DNA of 64,000 bases, from positions 620,001 to 684,000 of the forward strand of contig NZ_AP022583.1 in NCBI RefSeq assembly GCF_010731635.1, in the 5' to 3' direction. The translations under genes and the position numbers were made by a program. The notes under the pieces are model-generated. The model saw only the letters and a list, made by a program, of their open reading frames with translations. It had not been told where the DNA came from and did no database searches. Below are positions 1 to 10,146 of this stretch, in pieces (within the stretch, counting starts at the first letter, position 1; each line of letters starts with the position of its first letter). This stretch comes from Mycobacterium noviomagense (GTDB lineage: Bacteria > Actinomycetota > Actinomycetes > Mycobacteriales > Mycobacteriaceae).

Positions 1-1077
1 GACCATCCGCGCGGTGAGCTTGTGGCCGGGCACCTTGCCGGCCAGCGGCGAGGTATTCGTTCCGATGGTGACCGAGATCGCCGGCTCGTCGACGGTAATC
101 CGCGGCAGCGCAACGGGATTGGCGGGATCGGCGAGCGTGTCGCCGATCATGATGTCGGGTATGCCCGCGACTGCGACGATGTCGCCGGCTTCTGCTTGCT
201 CGGTGGGTGAACGTTCCACCCCCTCGGTGGCCAGCAGCTCGGTGATTTTCGCGGCGGCGACGACGGGTTCGCCGTCGATTTCGCGCAGCCACGCTACCTG
301 CTGTCCCTTCCGCAACCGGCCGTTGTAGATGCGGATCAACGCCAACCGGCCCAGGAACGTCGACGCGTCGAGGTTGGTGACGAGCGCCTGCAGGGGTGCG
401 TCCGGGTCGCCGGACGGCGGTGGAATGTGCTGCAGCAAAACGTCGAACAGCGGATCCAGGTTGTCGCCCTCGGGAAGCTCCCCGTCGGCGGGCGGCACGG
501 TGCTGGCCACCCCGGCGCGCCCGGACGCGTACAGCGTCGGCAGGCCGAGGGCTTCTTCGGCGGCCTTCGCCGCTTCGTCGTCGAGATCGGCCGCGACGTC
601 GAGCAGCAGATCATGGCTGGCGTCGACGACCTCGGCGATGCGGGCGTCGGGCCGGTCGGTCTTGTTGACGACGAGGATCACCGGCAGATGCGCCGCCAGC
701 GCCTTGCGCAGCACGAAGCGGGTCTGCGGCAGCGGCCCTTCGGCGGCGTCGACCAGCAACAGCACCCCGTCGACCATCGAGAGCCCGCGTTCCACCTCGC
801 CGCCGAAGTCGGCGTGGCCGGGCGTGTCGATCACATTGATCACGGTGACGCTGCCGTCACTGTGGTGACGGTGCACGGCGGTGTTCTTGGCCAGGATCGT
901 GATGCCTTTTTCCCGCTCGAGGTCGCCGGTGTCGAGCACCCGCTCTTTGGCTTCGCCGCGCTCGTGCAAGGCGCCGGACTGCCGCAGCATGGCGTCGACC
1001 AGTGTCGTCTTGCCATGGTCGACATGGGCAACGATGGCAACGTTGCGAAATTGCGTGAATCGACTGATGGCTACCAA
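1..1077 (-). CDS. typA: TypA/BipA translational GTPase, C-terminal part beyond window
   Basis: Ribosome-associated GTPase of the EF-G-like translation factor family, linked to stress and ribosome assembly. The N-terminal G domain reads AHVDHGKTT (G1), [11 protein letters not shown] (G3) and NKTD (G4), followed by the beta-barrel domain II. The gene runs off the left edge, so domains III, V and the family-specific C-terminus are not seen. The only in-frame start before the G1 motif is TTG at 1077. It overlaps the stop of narI (1071-1073), so typA looks translationally coupled to the nitrate reductase operon. The exact start is less sure than the identity, because no strong ribosome binding site is visible. 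Confidence 0.93.
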   Translation of the reverse strand, partial: MVAISRFTQFRNVAIVAHVDHGKTTLVDAMLRQSGALHERGEAKERVLDTGDLEREKGITILAKNTAVHRHHSDGSVTVINVIDTPGHADFGGEVERGLSMVDGVLLLVDAAEGPLPQTRFVLRKALAAHLPVILVVNKTDRPDARIAEVVDASHDLLLDVAADLDDEAAKAAEEALGLPTLYASGRAGVASTVPPADGELPEGDNLDPLFDVLLQHIPPPSGDPDAPLQALVTNLDASTFLGRLALIRIYNGRLRKGQQVAWLREIDGEPVVAAAKITELLATEGVERSPTEQAEAGDIVAVAGIPDIMIGDTLADPANPVALPRITVDEPAISVTIGTNTSPLAGKVPGHKLTARMV

Positions 1078-1808
1078 CCGGGGCGGCGCGGCGCTGATCC
1101 GACCAGTTGATCGTCGACGACCTCGCGACTGCGGTAGACGATGTAGGGGCGGAACAGGTACGCGATCGGAACGCTGAACGCGTGCACGAGTCGTGTGAAC
1201 GGCCACAGGGCGAACAGCAGCAGTGCGATCGTCGCATGCAATTGGAAGTAGAACGGCGCCTGCAGCATTAGATCGCCGCGCGGGTCCAGGACGAAGATCG
1301 ACCGGAACCAGATCGACACATTCTGGCGGTAGTCATGTACTTGGCCGAAGTGCGTGGCTCCCATCAATGTGCAGCTCATGCCGGCCACCATCGCGCAGAC
1401 CAGCACCGGGTACATCAGCTTGTCGCTGAAGGTGGTGGCAAGGCGCACCGGTCCGCTGGCCCATCGTCGATAGATCAGCAACCCGATGCCGATCAGGGCG
1501 GCGATTCCGGCGGGCGCACCGAGAATCAGCGCCTGCAAATGGTAGAAGCGGTCGCTCATCCCGATGTCCTCGGTGACCCACTCGGGGATGCACAGGCCCA
1601 CGACGTGGCCCATGATCACCATCAGGCTGCCGAAGTGAAACAGCGGGCTGCCGATTGACAACAGCCGCGATTCGTAGATCTGCGAGGAGCGGCTGGTCCA
1701 GCCGAACTTGTCGTAGCGGTAGCGCCACCAGGTGCCGACCGCAGCGATCGACAGCGAGACGTACGGTGCGACGTCCCAGAAGATCTCGGTAAGGCTCGTG
1801 TGGGCCAT
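1071..1808 (-). CDS. narI: Respiratory nitrate reductase gamma subunit NarI
   Basis: Cytochrome b membrane subunit of nitrate reductase A. It takes electrons from quinol and passes them through two b hemes to NarH. The 245-residue product starts MAHTSLTEIFWDVAPY and has five hydrophobic helices with histidines suited to heme b ligation, including GSLMVIMGHVVG and QLHATIALLLFALWPFTRLVH. The length is typical. It is the last subunit gene of narGHJI, 1 bp after narJ, and its 3' end overlaps the start of typA. Confidence 0.95.
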   Translation of the reverse strand: MAHTSLTEIFWDVAPYVSLSIAAVGTWWRYRYDKFGWTSRSSQIYESRLLSIGSPLFHFGSLMVIMGHVVGLCIPEWVTEDIGMSDRFYHLQALILGAPAGIAALIGIGLLIYRRWASGPVRLATTFSDKLMYPVLVCAMVAGMSCTLMGATHFGQVHDYRQNVSIWFRSIFVLDPRGDLMLQAPFYFQLHATIALLLFALWPFTRLVHAFSVPIAYLFRPYIVYRSREVVDDQLVGSAPRRPGW

Positions 1809-1809
1809 C

Positions 1810-2463
1810 TCAGCTTCCGCCGGTTCGTTTGGGTGGGACGGTCAAGGTAAACGGTTGCAAGCCAACAGCTTCGGCCGGGGGGCCCTGCGCGGCGAGCCGC
1901 TGCGCCCGGCGCACCTCCTGGTCGGTCACCGGCGGGAGCGTTTCGCACACCGCCGCGATGACATGTTCGTACAGGGAATGCGCGTCCCGCAACGCCGTCA
2001 GCAACACGTCGATGGGCACGCGGTGCTCGACCAACAGCCGGCGCCCCGCGTCCGGGTCGACCGTCGCGGCGAACTCGAGGACCACCGGAAGGTGGTCGGG
2101 GGCCTCGGATTTGGGCGGTTCGACACCGGCGGCGCGGTATGCCGATGCGAAAGCCAGCATTTCGCGTCCGCGGTTGCGGGTGTCGCCGGCCGTCCAGTAG
2201 GTCAGGTACATCGTCGAGCGCCGGCGCATATCGAAGGTTTCGACATATTCGGCGGCGGCGCTCAGCGCATCGGTGGCCCGGAGGGCGGCGACGGTACGCC
2301 CAAGCAGCTCGGCAACGGTCCCGTCCAGGTGGGCCAGCAGGCGGTCCACCGTGTCGAGTCGCTCGTCACGCTGCTCGTCGGGATAGGCCAACAGCAGCGA
2401 GGCCGCCTGCCACACCAACCGGTCGCGCAGTACGGATTCTCGTGATCGGCTGCAGAGCCTCAT
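1810..2463 (-). CDS. narJ: Nitrate reductase assembly chaperone NarJ
   Basis: Cytoplasmic chaperone of the TorD/NarJ family. It holds apo-NarGH until molybdenum cofactor is inserted and is not part of the mature enzyme. The 217-residue product has the family segment LVWQAASLLLAYPDEQ near the start and an acidic helical middle with YVETFDMRRRSTMYLTYW. The chosen ATG at 2463 overlaps the narH stop as ATGA. A longer open frame continues upstream, but it lies inside narH and has no support. Confidence 0.93.
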   Translation of the reverse strand: MRLCSRSRESVLRDRLVWQAASLLLAYPDEQRDERLDTVDRLLAHLDGTVAELLGRTVAALRATDALSAAAEYVETFDMRRRSTMYLTYWTAGDTRNRGREMLAFASAYRAAGVEPPKSEAPDHLPVVLEFAATVDPDAGRRLLVEHRVPIDVLLTALRDAHSLYEHVIAAVCETLPPVTDQEVRRAQRLAAQGPPAEAVGLQPFTLTVPPKRTGGS

Positions 2464-4109
2464 TGCTTGTGCTGCGCTTCGGGAAACATGCCGGTCGGCA
2501 CGTCGCCGCCGTCCCAGTTCAGCAGGTTCACCCGCGACAACCCGTTGCCGTTGCCGGACCCGCCGGCGCCGGCCTGGTGCTTGAGCGTGTGAAAGGTCTC
2601 CACGCTGACCGGCACCGGTGCGTCGGCGCCGCCGAACGGGCCCCCTTCGTACATGCCCGGGCCGCCATCGCTGTCCAGCGAGCACCCCGCCAACCGGTCC
2701 AGTTCACGGGCCTCGGCTTTATACGCTGTCGGAATGACGTACCGCTCTTCGTATTTCGCGATCGCGAGCAAGCGGTACATCTCGTAGATCTCTTCTTCGG
2801 TCATCCCGACGGCATGCGGGATCTGCGGCTGGGTCTCGCGCCCGAGGTTGATGTCACGCATGTAGGAGCGCATCGCCGACAACCGCCGCAGCACCTGCTC
2901 CACGACGCTGGTGTCGCCGGCGGTGAACAATTCGGCAAGGTATTGCATCGGGATACGCAGCGCCTCCAGCGCACCGAAGAGGTTGCCCAGGTCTTCCCCG
3001 TCGTGACCCTCACGGCTGACCGCGTCCACCACCGGCGACAGCGGCGGGATGTACCAGACCATCGGCATGGTCCGGTATTCCGGGTGCAACGGCAGCGCCA
3101 CTTTGTATTTGTTGATCAGCGCGTAGATCGGTGAGCGTTGTGCGGCCTCGATCCACTCGTCGGAGATGCCTTCGCCACGCGCGGCGGCGATTACCTCCGG
3201 GTCGTCGGGGTCGAGAAAAACCTGGCACTGCGCCTGGTAGAGATCGGTGTCCTTTTCCACCGACGCCGCCTCCAGCACCCGATCGGCGTCATAAAGCACC
3301 AGCCCGAGGTAACGCAACCGGCCCACACAGGTTTCCGAGCAGATGGTCGGCATGCCGAGCTCCATGCGCGGGTAGCACAACGTGCATTTCTCGGCTTTGC
3401 CGGTCTTGTGGTTGAAATACACCTTCTTGTAAGGGCATCCCGACACACACATCCGCCAACCACGACAGCGGTCCTGGTCCACCAGCACGATGCCGTCCTC
3501 GGTGCGCTTGTACATCGCACCCGACGGGCACGACGCCACGCAGGACGGGTTGAGGCAGTGCTCGCAGATCCGGGGCAGGTAGAACATGAACGTCTCTTCA
3601 AGCTGGAGCTTGACCTCGTCGTTCACCTTCTTCAGCACCGGGTCGTCGCGCATCGTCTCGGTGGAGCCGGCCAGGTTGTCGTCCCAGTTGACGCCCCACT
3701 CGATCTTCATCGGATTGCCGCTGATCTGGCTGCGCGGCGCGGCGGTCGGGAACGTGTCGCCCAGCGGCGCCGAGGTGAGGTTTTCGTAGTCGTAGGTCCA
3801 CGGCTCGTAGTAGTCGCCGATGGTGGGCAGCTTGGGGTTGGCGAAAATCCGCAGCAGCTTGGCGATGCGGCCGCCGTCGCGAAGCCGCAGCCGGCCCCTC
3901 TTGTCCCGGATCCAGCCCCCGCGCCAGCGCTCCTGGTCTTCGTAGGTGCGCGGATAGCCCACGCCTGGGCGGGTTTCGACGTTGTTGAACCACACGTACT
4001 CAGTTCCGCTGCGGTTCGTCCAAGCCTGCTTGCAAGTGACCGAACAGGTGTGGCAGCCGATGCACTTGTCGAGGTTCATCACCATCGCAAGTTGCGCCAT
4101 GACTTTCAT
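2460..4109 (-). CDS. narH: Respiratory nitrate reductase beta subunit NarH
   Basis: Iron-sulfur electron-transfer subunit linking NarI hemes to NarG. The 549-residue protein shows the expected cysteine groups: CIGCHTCSVTC near residue 17, CEHCLNPSCVASCPSG near 190, CRGWRMCVSGCP with the tryptophan typical of the [3Fe-4S] site, then CTLCYPRMELGMPTICSETC. Together these give three [4Fe-4S] and one [3Fe-4S] cluster. It lies between narG and narJ with ATGA coupling to narJ. The start could be ATG 4109 or the next ATG three codons later (MAQLAMVM). Confidence 0.96.
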   Translation of the reverse strand: MKVMAQLAMVMNLDKCIGCHTCSVTCKQAWTNRSGTEYVWFNNVETRPGVGYPRTYEDQERWRGGWIRDKRGRLRLRDGGRIAKLLRIFANPKLPTIGDYYEPWTYDYENLTSAPLGDTFPTAAPRSQISGNPMKIEWGVNWDDNLAGSTETMRDDPVLKKVNDEVKLQLEETFMFYLPRICEHCLNPSCVASCPSGAMYKRTEDGIVLVDQDRCRGWRMCVSGCPYKKVYFNHKTGKAEKCTLCYPRMELGMPTICSETCVGRLRYLGLVLYDADRVLEAASVEKDTDLYQAQCQVFLDPDDPEVIAAARGEGISDEWIEAAQRSPIYALINKYKVALPLHPEYRTMPMVWYIPPLSPVVDAVSREGHDGEDLGNLFGALEALRIPMQYLAELFTAGDTSVVEQVLRRLSAMRSYMRDINLGRETQPQIPHAVGMTEEEIYEMYRLLAIAKYEERYVIPTAYKAEARELDRLAGCSLDSDGGPGMYEGGPFGGADAPVPVSVETFHTLKHQAGAGGSGNGNGLSRVNLLNWDGGDVPTGMFPEAQHKQ

Positions 4110-4143
4110 CGGCGGCCCCGCTCAGCATGGTTTCGCAGGTGCA

Positions 4144-7100
4144 TCAGTACCGCACCTCCTGGCTGCGCCGCCGCACAATGGTCACCTCGTCGCGCTGATT
4201 GCCGGTCGGGCCAAGGTAGTTGAACGCGAAGGCGTGCTGACCATAGCCGCCGGCGAGGTGGCTGGGCTTGATCCGCACCCGGGTCAGCGCGTTGTGGTTG
4301 CCGCCGCGCTTGTTGTTGGTCTCGGTGCGCGGAGTGTCCACGGTGCGTTCCTGCACGTGGTAGACGAAAACCACGCCGTCGGGCATCCGGTGGCTGACGA
4401 TGGCCCGGCACACATAGATGCCGTTGGCGTTGACCGCCTCGACCCAATCGTTGTCGCGGACATTGATTTTCGCGGCGTCGCCTGGGCTCATCCACATGGT
4501 GGGGCCGCCGCGCGACAGCGAGAGCATGTAGAGGTTGTCCTGGTAGGTGGAGTGGAACGACCACTTGGAGTGCGGGGTCAGGTACCGCACGGTGAGCCCG
4601 ATGCCGTCTCCGGTGGGGCCGAGCTCCGGAGCGTTGAACAACCGCGTCATGTCCAGCGGTGGCCGATAGACAGGCAGGTGCTCGCCGAGTTCCTCGATCC
4701 AGTCGTGGGCGAGGTAGAAGTGCATGCGTCCGGTGAGCGTGTGGAACGGCTTGAAGTGCTCGATGTTGATCGTGAACGGCGCATAGCGGCGACCGCCGGT
4801 CTCGCTGCCGGACCACTCCGGGCTGGTGATCACCGGAACCGGACGCGCCTGGGTGTCGGCGTAGGTGATGCGCTTTTCCTCGCTGCCCTCGGCCAGGTGG
4901 GCCAGCCGCTGACCGGTGCGTTTTTCCAGCTCGTGGAAACCCTCAACGGCCAGCCGGCCGTTGGATGTGCCGGACAGCAGCAGTATCACATCGGCCATTC
5001 GGTTGGCGGTCGTGATGGCCGGACGGCCTTGACCGGCACCGGAGTTCATCACGCCGAACTTCGCGGCCAATTGCTCGACTTCCTGGAAGGGATGCACGGT
5101 GACGCCTTTGACCGTCAGCCCGAATTTGTCGACAAGCGGGCCCAGTGTCACCCACTTGTCGTAGATCGCACCGTAGTCGCGTTCCACCACGGTGAGCCGG
5201 CTCATCGTCTTGCCCGGTACCGGCACTTCGCCGGTATGCCGCCAATCACGTTCGGCGCCATCGGGATAGGCCAACGCATCTGGAGTGTCATGGCCCAGGG
5301 CGGTGAGCACCACATCGCTGCGGGTACCGAGGTGACGCTTGGCCATCGCGCTGAAGGTGCGGGCGATCGCGCCGAAAGCGTCGAAATCCGAACGGGTTTC
5401 CCACGGCGGGTCGGTGGCCGGGCTGAACGCGTGCACATACGGGTGCATGTCGGTGCTGGACAGATCGGCCTTCTCGTACCAGGTGGCAGCTGGCAGGACG
5501 ACATCGGACACCAACGTCGTCGAGGTCATCCGGAAGTCGACCGACATCATCAGATCGAGCTTGCCTTCAGGAACCTCCCTGTCCCAGGCGACATCTGCGG
5601 GCCGAACCCCGTCACCCGGTGCTTCACCCTGGACGTTGGAGTCGGTGCCCAAAAGATGCCGCAGGAAGTATTCGCCGCCCTTGCCTGACGAACCGATCAG
5701 GTTCGCTCGCCACACGGTGAGGACTCGCGGCCAGTTGACGGGATTGTCGGGGTCGCTGATGGCCAGGTTCAGGTTGCGCTGCCCAAGTTGTTCGGCCACG
5801 TACTCCGCGACGTCACGACCGGCCGCCTTCGCTTCGTCGGCCACGTCGAGACTGGACCGGTCGAACTGCGGATAGAACGGGCTCCAGCCCATCGCGGTGG
5901 CCGAGGCCAGCAGATCCATCGTGTGCTTGCCGGAGAACCGGCCGCGACCGACCGGGCTGGTTAGCTTGTCGGCTCCGTAGGCGTCGTAGCGCCACTGGTC
6001 GGTATGGGCATACCAATAAGAGGCGCCGGGCACCTGCCGTGGTGGCCGCGACCAGTCGGTGGCCATCGCCATCGTCTGCCACCCGGTCAGCGGTCGCACT
6101 TTCTCCTGACCGACGTAGTGAGCCCATCCACCGCCGTTGCGTCCCATGGACCCGGTCAGCATCAGCAGCGCCAACACCGCGCGGTAGATCGTGTCGCCGT
6201 GGAACCAGTGACAGATGCCGCCGCCCATGATGATCATCGAGCGCCCACCGGATTCCTCTGCGCTGCGGGCGAATTCGCGTGCGACGCGGATGGCCTGCGC
6301 GGCCGACACCCCGGTGATCGGTTCCTGCCAGGCGGGTGTGTTGGGATGGCTGGCGTCGTCGTATCCGGTGGGCCACTCGCCGGGGAGTCCAGGGCGTGCG
6401 ACCCCGTAGTGGGCGAGCATCAAGTCGAGCACCGTGCACACCAGGTGCTTGCCGACGCGGCGCACCGGCACGCCGCGCGCCACGGTTTCGCCGTGTCCGT
6501 CGATGGTGTCGAAGCTGGGGAACCGGACCAGCGCGGTGCTGCGGTCACCGTTGGTGGCGTGCGGACGTTCCACGCTCAACGCCGGCGTCACATTGCCCAG
6601 GTCGAGGTTCCACTTGCCGACCCCGTCCTCGCCGTAGCGGAACCCGAGTGAGCCATGGGGCACCACGATGGAGTCGGTGTCGGCGTCCAACACCGCCGGC
6701 TTGAAGGCCGCATTTTCCACCGCTTGACCGATGTCGGCTGCGGTGAGGTTCTTGCCGGGTACCAGCCCGTCATCGCGCTCTTCGAGCTTGATCAAAAACG
6801 GCAGGTCGGTATAGCGGCGCGCGTAGTCGGTGAAGAACGGAACCTCTTGTTGCACATAGCATTCCGAGAGGATCACGTGGCCCATCGCCATGGCCAGCGC
6901 CCCGTCGGTGCCTGCCGCGCACGGCATCCACTCGTCGGCGAACTTCGTGTTGTCGGCGTAGTCAGGGCTGACCGTCACCACCTTGGTGCCGCGGTAGCGG
7001 GCTTCGGCCATCCAGTGCGCGTCGGGGGTCCGGGTGATCGGCACGTTGGAGCCCCACATGATGAGGTAGGCCGCGTCCCACCAGTCTCCGGACTCCGGCA

Positions 7101-7845
7101 CGTCGGTCTGGTCGCCGAAGACCTGTGGTGAGGCGACGGGCAGGTCGGCATACCAGTCGTAGAACGACGTCATCACCCCGCCGATCAGCTCGACGAACCG
7201 GCAGCCTGCGGCATGACTCACCATCGACATCGCCGGGATCGGCGAGAAGCCGGCGACCCGGTCGGGCCCGTAGGTCTTGATCGTGTGCACGTGGGCTGCG
7301 GCGATCATCTCGGTGGCTTCGGCCCAGCTCACCCGGACCAGACCGCCTTTGCCGCGGGCCCGCTGATAGCGGCGGCGCCGCTCGGGATCAGCCTGAATGT
7401 CCGCCCACGCCAGCACGGGGTCGCCGAGGCGCGCCTTGGCTTCCCTGAACATCTCGACCAGCACGCCGCGGGCATAGGGATAGCGCACCCGAGTCGGCGA
7501 ATAGCTGTACCAGGAGAACGACGCACCGCGGGGACAGCCGCGAGGCTCGTACTCCGGCCGGTCGGGACCCACCGACGGGTAGTCGGTCTGCTGGGTCTCC
7601 CAGGTGATGATCCCGTCCTTGACGTAGATCTTCCATGAGCACGAGCCGGTGCAGTTGACTCCGTGGGTGGAGCGGACCACCTTGTCGTGGCTCCACCGGT
7701 CTCGGTAGAACACGTCGGCTTCGCGGCCGCCCCGGCGCGTGACCGTGCGCAGGTCGTCGGAGAACTCACCCGGCACGAAGAAGCGGCCGCTGCGCTCCAG
7801 CAACTCCTCGAGAGGACCTCCGACGTGCGGTGGTGTCACAGTCAC
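4144..7845 (-). CDS. narG: Respiratory nitrate reductase alpha subunit NarG
   Basis: Catalytic molybdenum bis-MGD subunit that reduces nitrate to nitrite on the cytoplasmic side. The 1233-residue length matches the family. Near residue 55 the FS0 cluster motif HGVNCTGSCSWKIYV is present, and about residue 228 the conserved FYDWYADLP segment carries the molybdenum-binding aspartate region. It ends with the molydopterin dinucleotide-binding domain (MSPGDAAKINVRDNDWVEA). Start is GTG 7845, behind a good AAGGAG about 8 nt upstream. It is the first gene of narGHJI. Confidence 0.97.
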   Translation of the reverse strand: MTVTPPHVGGPLEELLERSGRFFVPGEFSDDLRTVTRRGGREADVFYRDRWSHDKVVRSTHGVNCTGSCSWKIYVKDGIITWETQQTDYPSVGPDRPEYEPRGCPRGASFSWYSYSPTRVRYPYARGVLVEMFREAKARLGDPVLAWADIQADPERRRRYQRARGKGGLVRVSWAEATEMIAAAHVHTIKTYGPDRVAGFSPIPAMSMVSHAAGCRFVELIGGVMTSFYDWYADLPVASPQVFGDQTDVPESGDWWDAAYLIMWGSNVPITRTPDAHWMAEARYRGTKVVTVSPDYADNTKFADEWMPCAAGTDGALAMAMGHVILSECYVQQEVPFFTDYARRYTDLPFLIKLEERDDGLVPGKNLTAADIGQAVENAAFKPAVLDADTDSIVVPHGSLGFRYGEDGVGKWNLDLGNVTPALSVERPHATNGDRSTALVRFPSFDTIDGHGETVARGVPVRRVGKHLVCTVLDLMLAHYGVARPGLPGEWPTGYDDASHPNTPAWQEPITGVSAAQAIRVAREFARSAEESGGRSMIIMGGGICHWFHGDTIYRAVLALLMLTGSMGRNGGGWAHYVGQEKVRPLTGWQTMAMATDWSRPPRQVPGASYWYAHTDQWRYDAYGADKLTSPVGRGRFSGKHTMDLLASATAMGWSPFYPQFDRSSLDVADEAKAAGRDVAEYVAEQLGQRNLNLAISDPDNPVNWPRVLTVWRANLIGSSGKGGEYFLRHLLGTDSNVQGEAPGDGVRPADVAWDREVPEGKLDLMMSVDFRMTSTTLVSDVVLPAATWYEKADLSSTDMHPYVHAFSPATDPPWETRSDFDAFGAIARTFSAMAKRHLGTRSDVVLTALGHDTPDALAYPDGAERDWRHTGEVPVPGKTMSRLTVVERDYGAIYDKWVTLGPLVDKFGLTVKGVTVHPFQEVEQLAAKFGVMNSGAGQGRPAITTANRMADVILLLSGTSNGRLAVEGFHELEKRTGQRLAHLAEGSEEKRITYADTQARPVPVITSPEWSGSETGGRRYAPFTINIEHFKPFHTLTGRMHFYLAHDWIEELGEHLPVYRPPLDMTRLFNAPELGPTGDGIGLTVRYLTPHSKWSFHSTYQDNLYMLSLSRGGPTMWMSPGDAAKINVRDNDWVEAVNANGIYVCRAIVSHRMPDGVVFVYHVQERTVDTPRTETNNKRGGNHNALTRVRIKPSHLAGGYGQHAFAFNYLGPTGNQRDEVTIVRRRSQEVRY

Positions 7846-8303
7846 CTGAGGATCTCCTTCACAAGTAGCGGCGCCGCTTCGGCTTGTGGGCCTTGGGCGT
7901 GCAACCCGTTGCGGTATTCGCGGGATCGGTCAGCGATTCGACGGCGATCTCGCCGACCCCGGCCGACCAGCTACAGACGTGGCCGTCTGCACCGGCGGCC
8001 CGCTCGCTGATCAGCGACGGTCACCAGCATAGGCCGTTGGCGGACGGTTGCCGATTCCGAGGGCCGGGGCGCAGTCGAAGAACCGACCGATCGCCTGCTG
8101 CGGGTTCCTGCGTCGAAATGCGCCGGTAACAGGCGTGGCGGCCGTCCCCCGCCTTGCACACAACCATCAGGATCGCCAACACTGCGATAACCCAGCGTAA
8201 ATATTTCGTATGGCGTTGTAAAAACTAGCTCACAATTCGGGGCCTTCGACAATGCTGTGTTTTTCCTGCAAAGCCGCTGTCCGCGTGTCGAAGAGTCGGC
8301 CCC
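7846..8303 (-). promoter_or_regulatory. 458-bp leader and promoter region of narGHJI
   Basis: Non-coding stretch between the end of mutT2 and the GTG of narG. It should hold the nar promoter. A perfect 12-bp palindrome AGCGGCGCCGCT lies at 7867-7878, just upstream of the narG ribosome binding site (AAGGAG near 7855). An AT-richer segment around 8195-8225 is the most promoter-like part. No DosR-type box was recognised. A 93-codon open frame here has no family features and is left out. Confidence 0.4.
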
Positions 8304-8688
8304 TCACAGGAGTTCGGACAGCGCAGCCAGCCAGGCCCGGTCGGCGGGCACCCAGTCGACGTGATCGAGTTCGGCGGCCGTCACCCAGCGCAGCGCGCGG
8401 TGGTCGCGCGGATGCGGCTCGCCGCGGATTAACTCGACCCGATAGGCGCGCAACGTCGCTGTGCCGTCGAGGTCGATGTCGTTGCCCCAGCCGCTCCCCG
8501 ACCACTACATGGATGCCGAGTTCTTCGGCCAGCTCCCGGGCCAGGGCCTCGGGCTCGGATTCGCCCGCCATGACCTTGCCGCCGGGCAGCTCCCAGCGGC
8601 CGGCTAATTCCGGTGGCCGGTCCCGTTGTGCCACCAACAGTGTGGATCCGGAGATGACGGCGCCGGCGACGACGATCTGGTTCGGCAT
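8304..8688 (-). pseudogene. mutT2: mutT2 Nudix hydrolase with a +1 frameshift
   Basis: MutT2 hydrolyses oxidised dCTP/dGTP and other nucleotides. The first frame starts [15 protein letters not shown] and contains the start of the Nudix box: GGKVMAGESEPEALARELAEELG fits GX5EX7REUXEEXG. At the four-G run (plus-strand CCCC at 8485-8488) the frame breaks. After removing one base the downstream frame reads LGNDIDLDGTATLRAYR... and ends ALSELL-stop at 8304-8306, giving a normal 127-residue protein. In the uncorrected frame the protein instead runs to 8230 with low-complexity Arg-rich sequence. This may be a true inactivation or a homopolymer sequencing error. The order mutT2 / pterin dehydratase / pimE is as in M. 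tuberculosis. Confidence 0.8.
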
Positions 8689-8714
8689 CGCGGGTGACGG
8701 TATACCGTCGATGC

Positions 8715-9005
8715 ATGGCCGTGTTATCCGATGAACAAGTCGACGCCGCACTGCCAGAGCTTGAGGGCTGGGAGCGAGCAGGCGGTGTGCTGCGCCGGTC
8801 GATCAAGTTCCCGTCGTTCATGGCAGGTATCGACGCGGTGCGCCGGGTGGCTGAGCACGCGGAAGAAAAGAATCATCACCCGGATATCGATATCCGTTGG
8901 CGAACAGTCACTTTCGCGTTGGTGACGCATTCTGAGGGCGGCATCACGCAAAACGACATAGGGATGGCCCGCGACATCAACGGAATTATCGGGACGCCGA
9001 GCTGA
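8715..9005 (+). CDS. Pterin-4-alpha-carbinolamine dehydratase
   Basis: Small cytoplasmic enzyme that dehydrates 4a-hydroxytetrahydropterin; in bacteria it may also serve molybdopterin or folate metabolism. The 96-residue product begins [19 protein letters not shown] and carries the family signature [13 protein letters not shown] followed by [19 protein letters not shown] 8715 is chosen over an earlier TTG/GTG extension and a nearby out-of-frame ATG at 8711. It diverges from mutT2 (26 bp between starts) and overlaps the 3' end of pimE by 20 bp tail to tail. Confidence 0.88.
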   Translation: MAVLSDEQVDAALPELEGWERAGGVLRRSIKFPSFMAGIDAVRRVAEHAEEKNHHPDIDIRWRTVTFALVTHSEGGITQNDIGMARDINGIIGTPS

Positions 9006-10146
9006 CCGTTCGTCGTCCGCTCGCGGCGATCCATGCCAGCGTGGCCAGCGTCGCCACGATGTAGACCAATCCGCCCCAGGCCAGATACCACGGCCGGCTG
9101 CTCTGCCAGATGCTCGGTTGCGCGAAGCTCAGCAGCCACGGCACCCCGACGATGGTCAATGCGAGCCAGCACCACCCGAGAATCCGCGTGCCGCGGCGCT
9201 CGGACAGCGGCCCGTGAATCAGCCAAATCATCAACGGCACCAGCCATACCCAGTGGTGCGTCCACGAGATCGGCGATAGCAGCAGCCCGAACAGCTGTAC
9301 CACCAGCAGCATGCCTAACCGGTCCGGCGCTTCGCCCCTCGTCTTCAACGCCCGCCAGGCCAGCACGGCCAGTACGGCAGTGATAAGAATCGCCGCAACC
9401 ACCAGCGGGTTGTATCCCGTGTCGTGGCCGAAGATCCGACAGATCGCCCCGCGCCAGGACTGATTGAAGGTCGTGCAGATCGGCCCGACCCGATCGGTGT
9501 CGGGAAGCAAGTCCGTGAAGTAGTAGCGGACCTGGTCGCCGACGACGAGCGCCGATATCGCGACGCTTGCCAGGAAGACGACCGCCGAGAACACCGCCGC
9601 CGCCCAGCGCCGGACCCCGACGAGATAGAGGCCGGTGATCGCCGGGGTCAGCTTCACCCCAGCTGCCACGCCGACCAGCAGGCCCGATAGCCACCACCGG
9701 CTGGTGTAGGCCGCCCAGAGCACAGCCAGCACCAGCAGCACGTTGATCTGGCCGTAGTCGAACGTGCTGCGCAGCGGCTCGATCCAGATCGACACCGCGG
9801 TCCACAGCATGGCGGCGCGCTGGCCGCGGCCGGCCGGCACACCCAGTAAACGCTGGGTGAGGCGAACGACGCCGTACAGCGCCGCCATGGTGCCGACCGT
9901 CCACAGAAATGCGACGAGACCGAACGGCAGGAAGTGCAGAGGATAGAAGACCACCGCCGCGAACGGCGGATAGGTGAACGGCAGCGGGAAATCGGGCGTC
10001 TGGTCCGCGTAGACGTAGCTGTACAGGGCGCCGGGATGGCTGAGGGTGGCCGCCGCGCCGATGTAGACGTGCAAGTCGACGAAGTTGGCCCCGTTTGGCA
10101 CCAAGTAGGTCCACGCCAGCCGTGCCGCGATGCTCACACACAGCAA
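8986..10146 (-). CDS. pimE: Polyprenol-phosphate-mannose-dependent alpha-(1-2) mannosyltransferase PimE
   Basis: GT-C fold membrane enzyme (GT87) that adds the fifth mannose in phosphatidylinositol mannoside synthesis on the periplasmic face. The 386-residue product has about ten hydrophobic helices. The first loop reads [12 protein letters not shown] with the catalytic-type aspartate, then [17 protein letters not shown]. Start used here is TTG 10146. The frame stays open up to the stop at 10288-10290 with sequence resembling the longer N-terminus remembered for the M. tuberculosis protein, but no ATG, GTG or TTG is found there. The 5' end is therefore uncertain. Confidence 0.9.
   Translation of the reverse strand: MLCVSIAARLAWTYLVPNGANFVDLHVYIGAAATLSHPGALYSYVYADQTPDFPLPFTYPPFAAVVFYPLHFLPFGLVAFLWTVGTMAALYGVVRLTQRLLGVPAGRGQRAAMLWTAVSIWIEPLRSTFDYGQINVLLVLAVLWAAYTSRWWLSGLLVGVAAGVKLTPAITGLYLVGVRRWAAAVFSAVVFLASVAISALVVGDQVRYYFTDLLPDTDRVGPICTTFNQSWRGAICRIFGHDTGYNPLVVAAILITAVLAVLAWRALKTRGEAPDRLGMLLVVQLFGLLLSPISWTHHWVWLVPLMIWLIHGPLSERRGTRILGWCWLALTIVGVPWLLSFAQPSIWQSSRPWYLAWGGLVYIVATLATLAWIAASGRRTVSSASR

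Noticed and set aside
7971..8252. 93-codon minus-strand frame between narG and mutT2
   Set aside because: TTG start, Arg/Pro-rich composition, no family features; overlaps only the leader region of narG.
8230..8303. Extended C-terminus of mutT2 in the unshifted frame
   Set aside because: The Arg-rich tail after 8485 does not resemble Nudix proteins, whereas the other frame does; it is an artefact of the frameshift.
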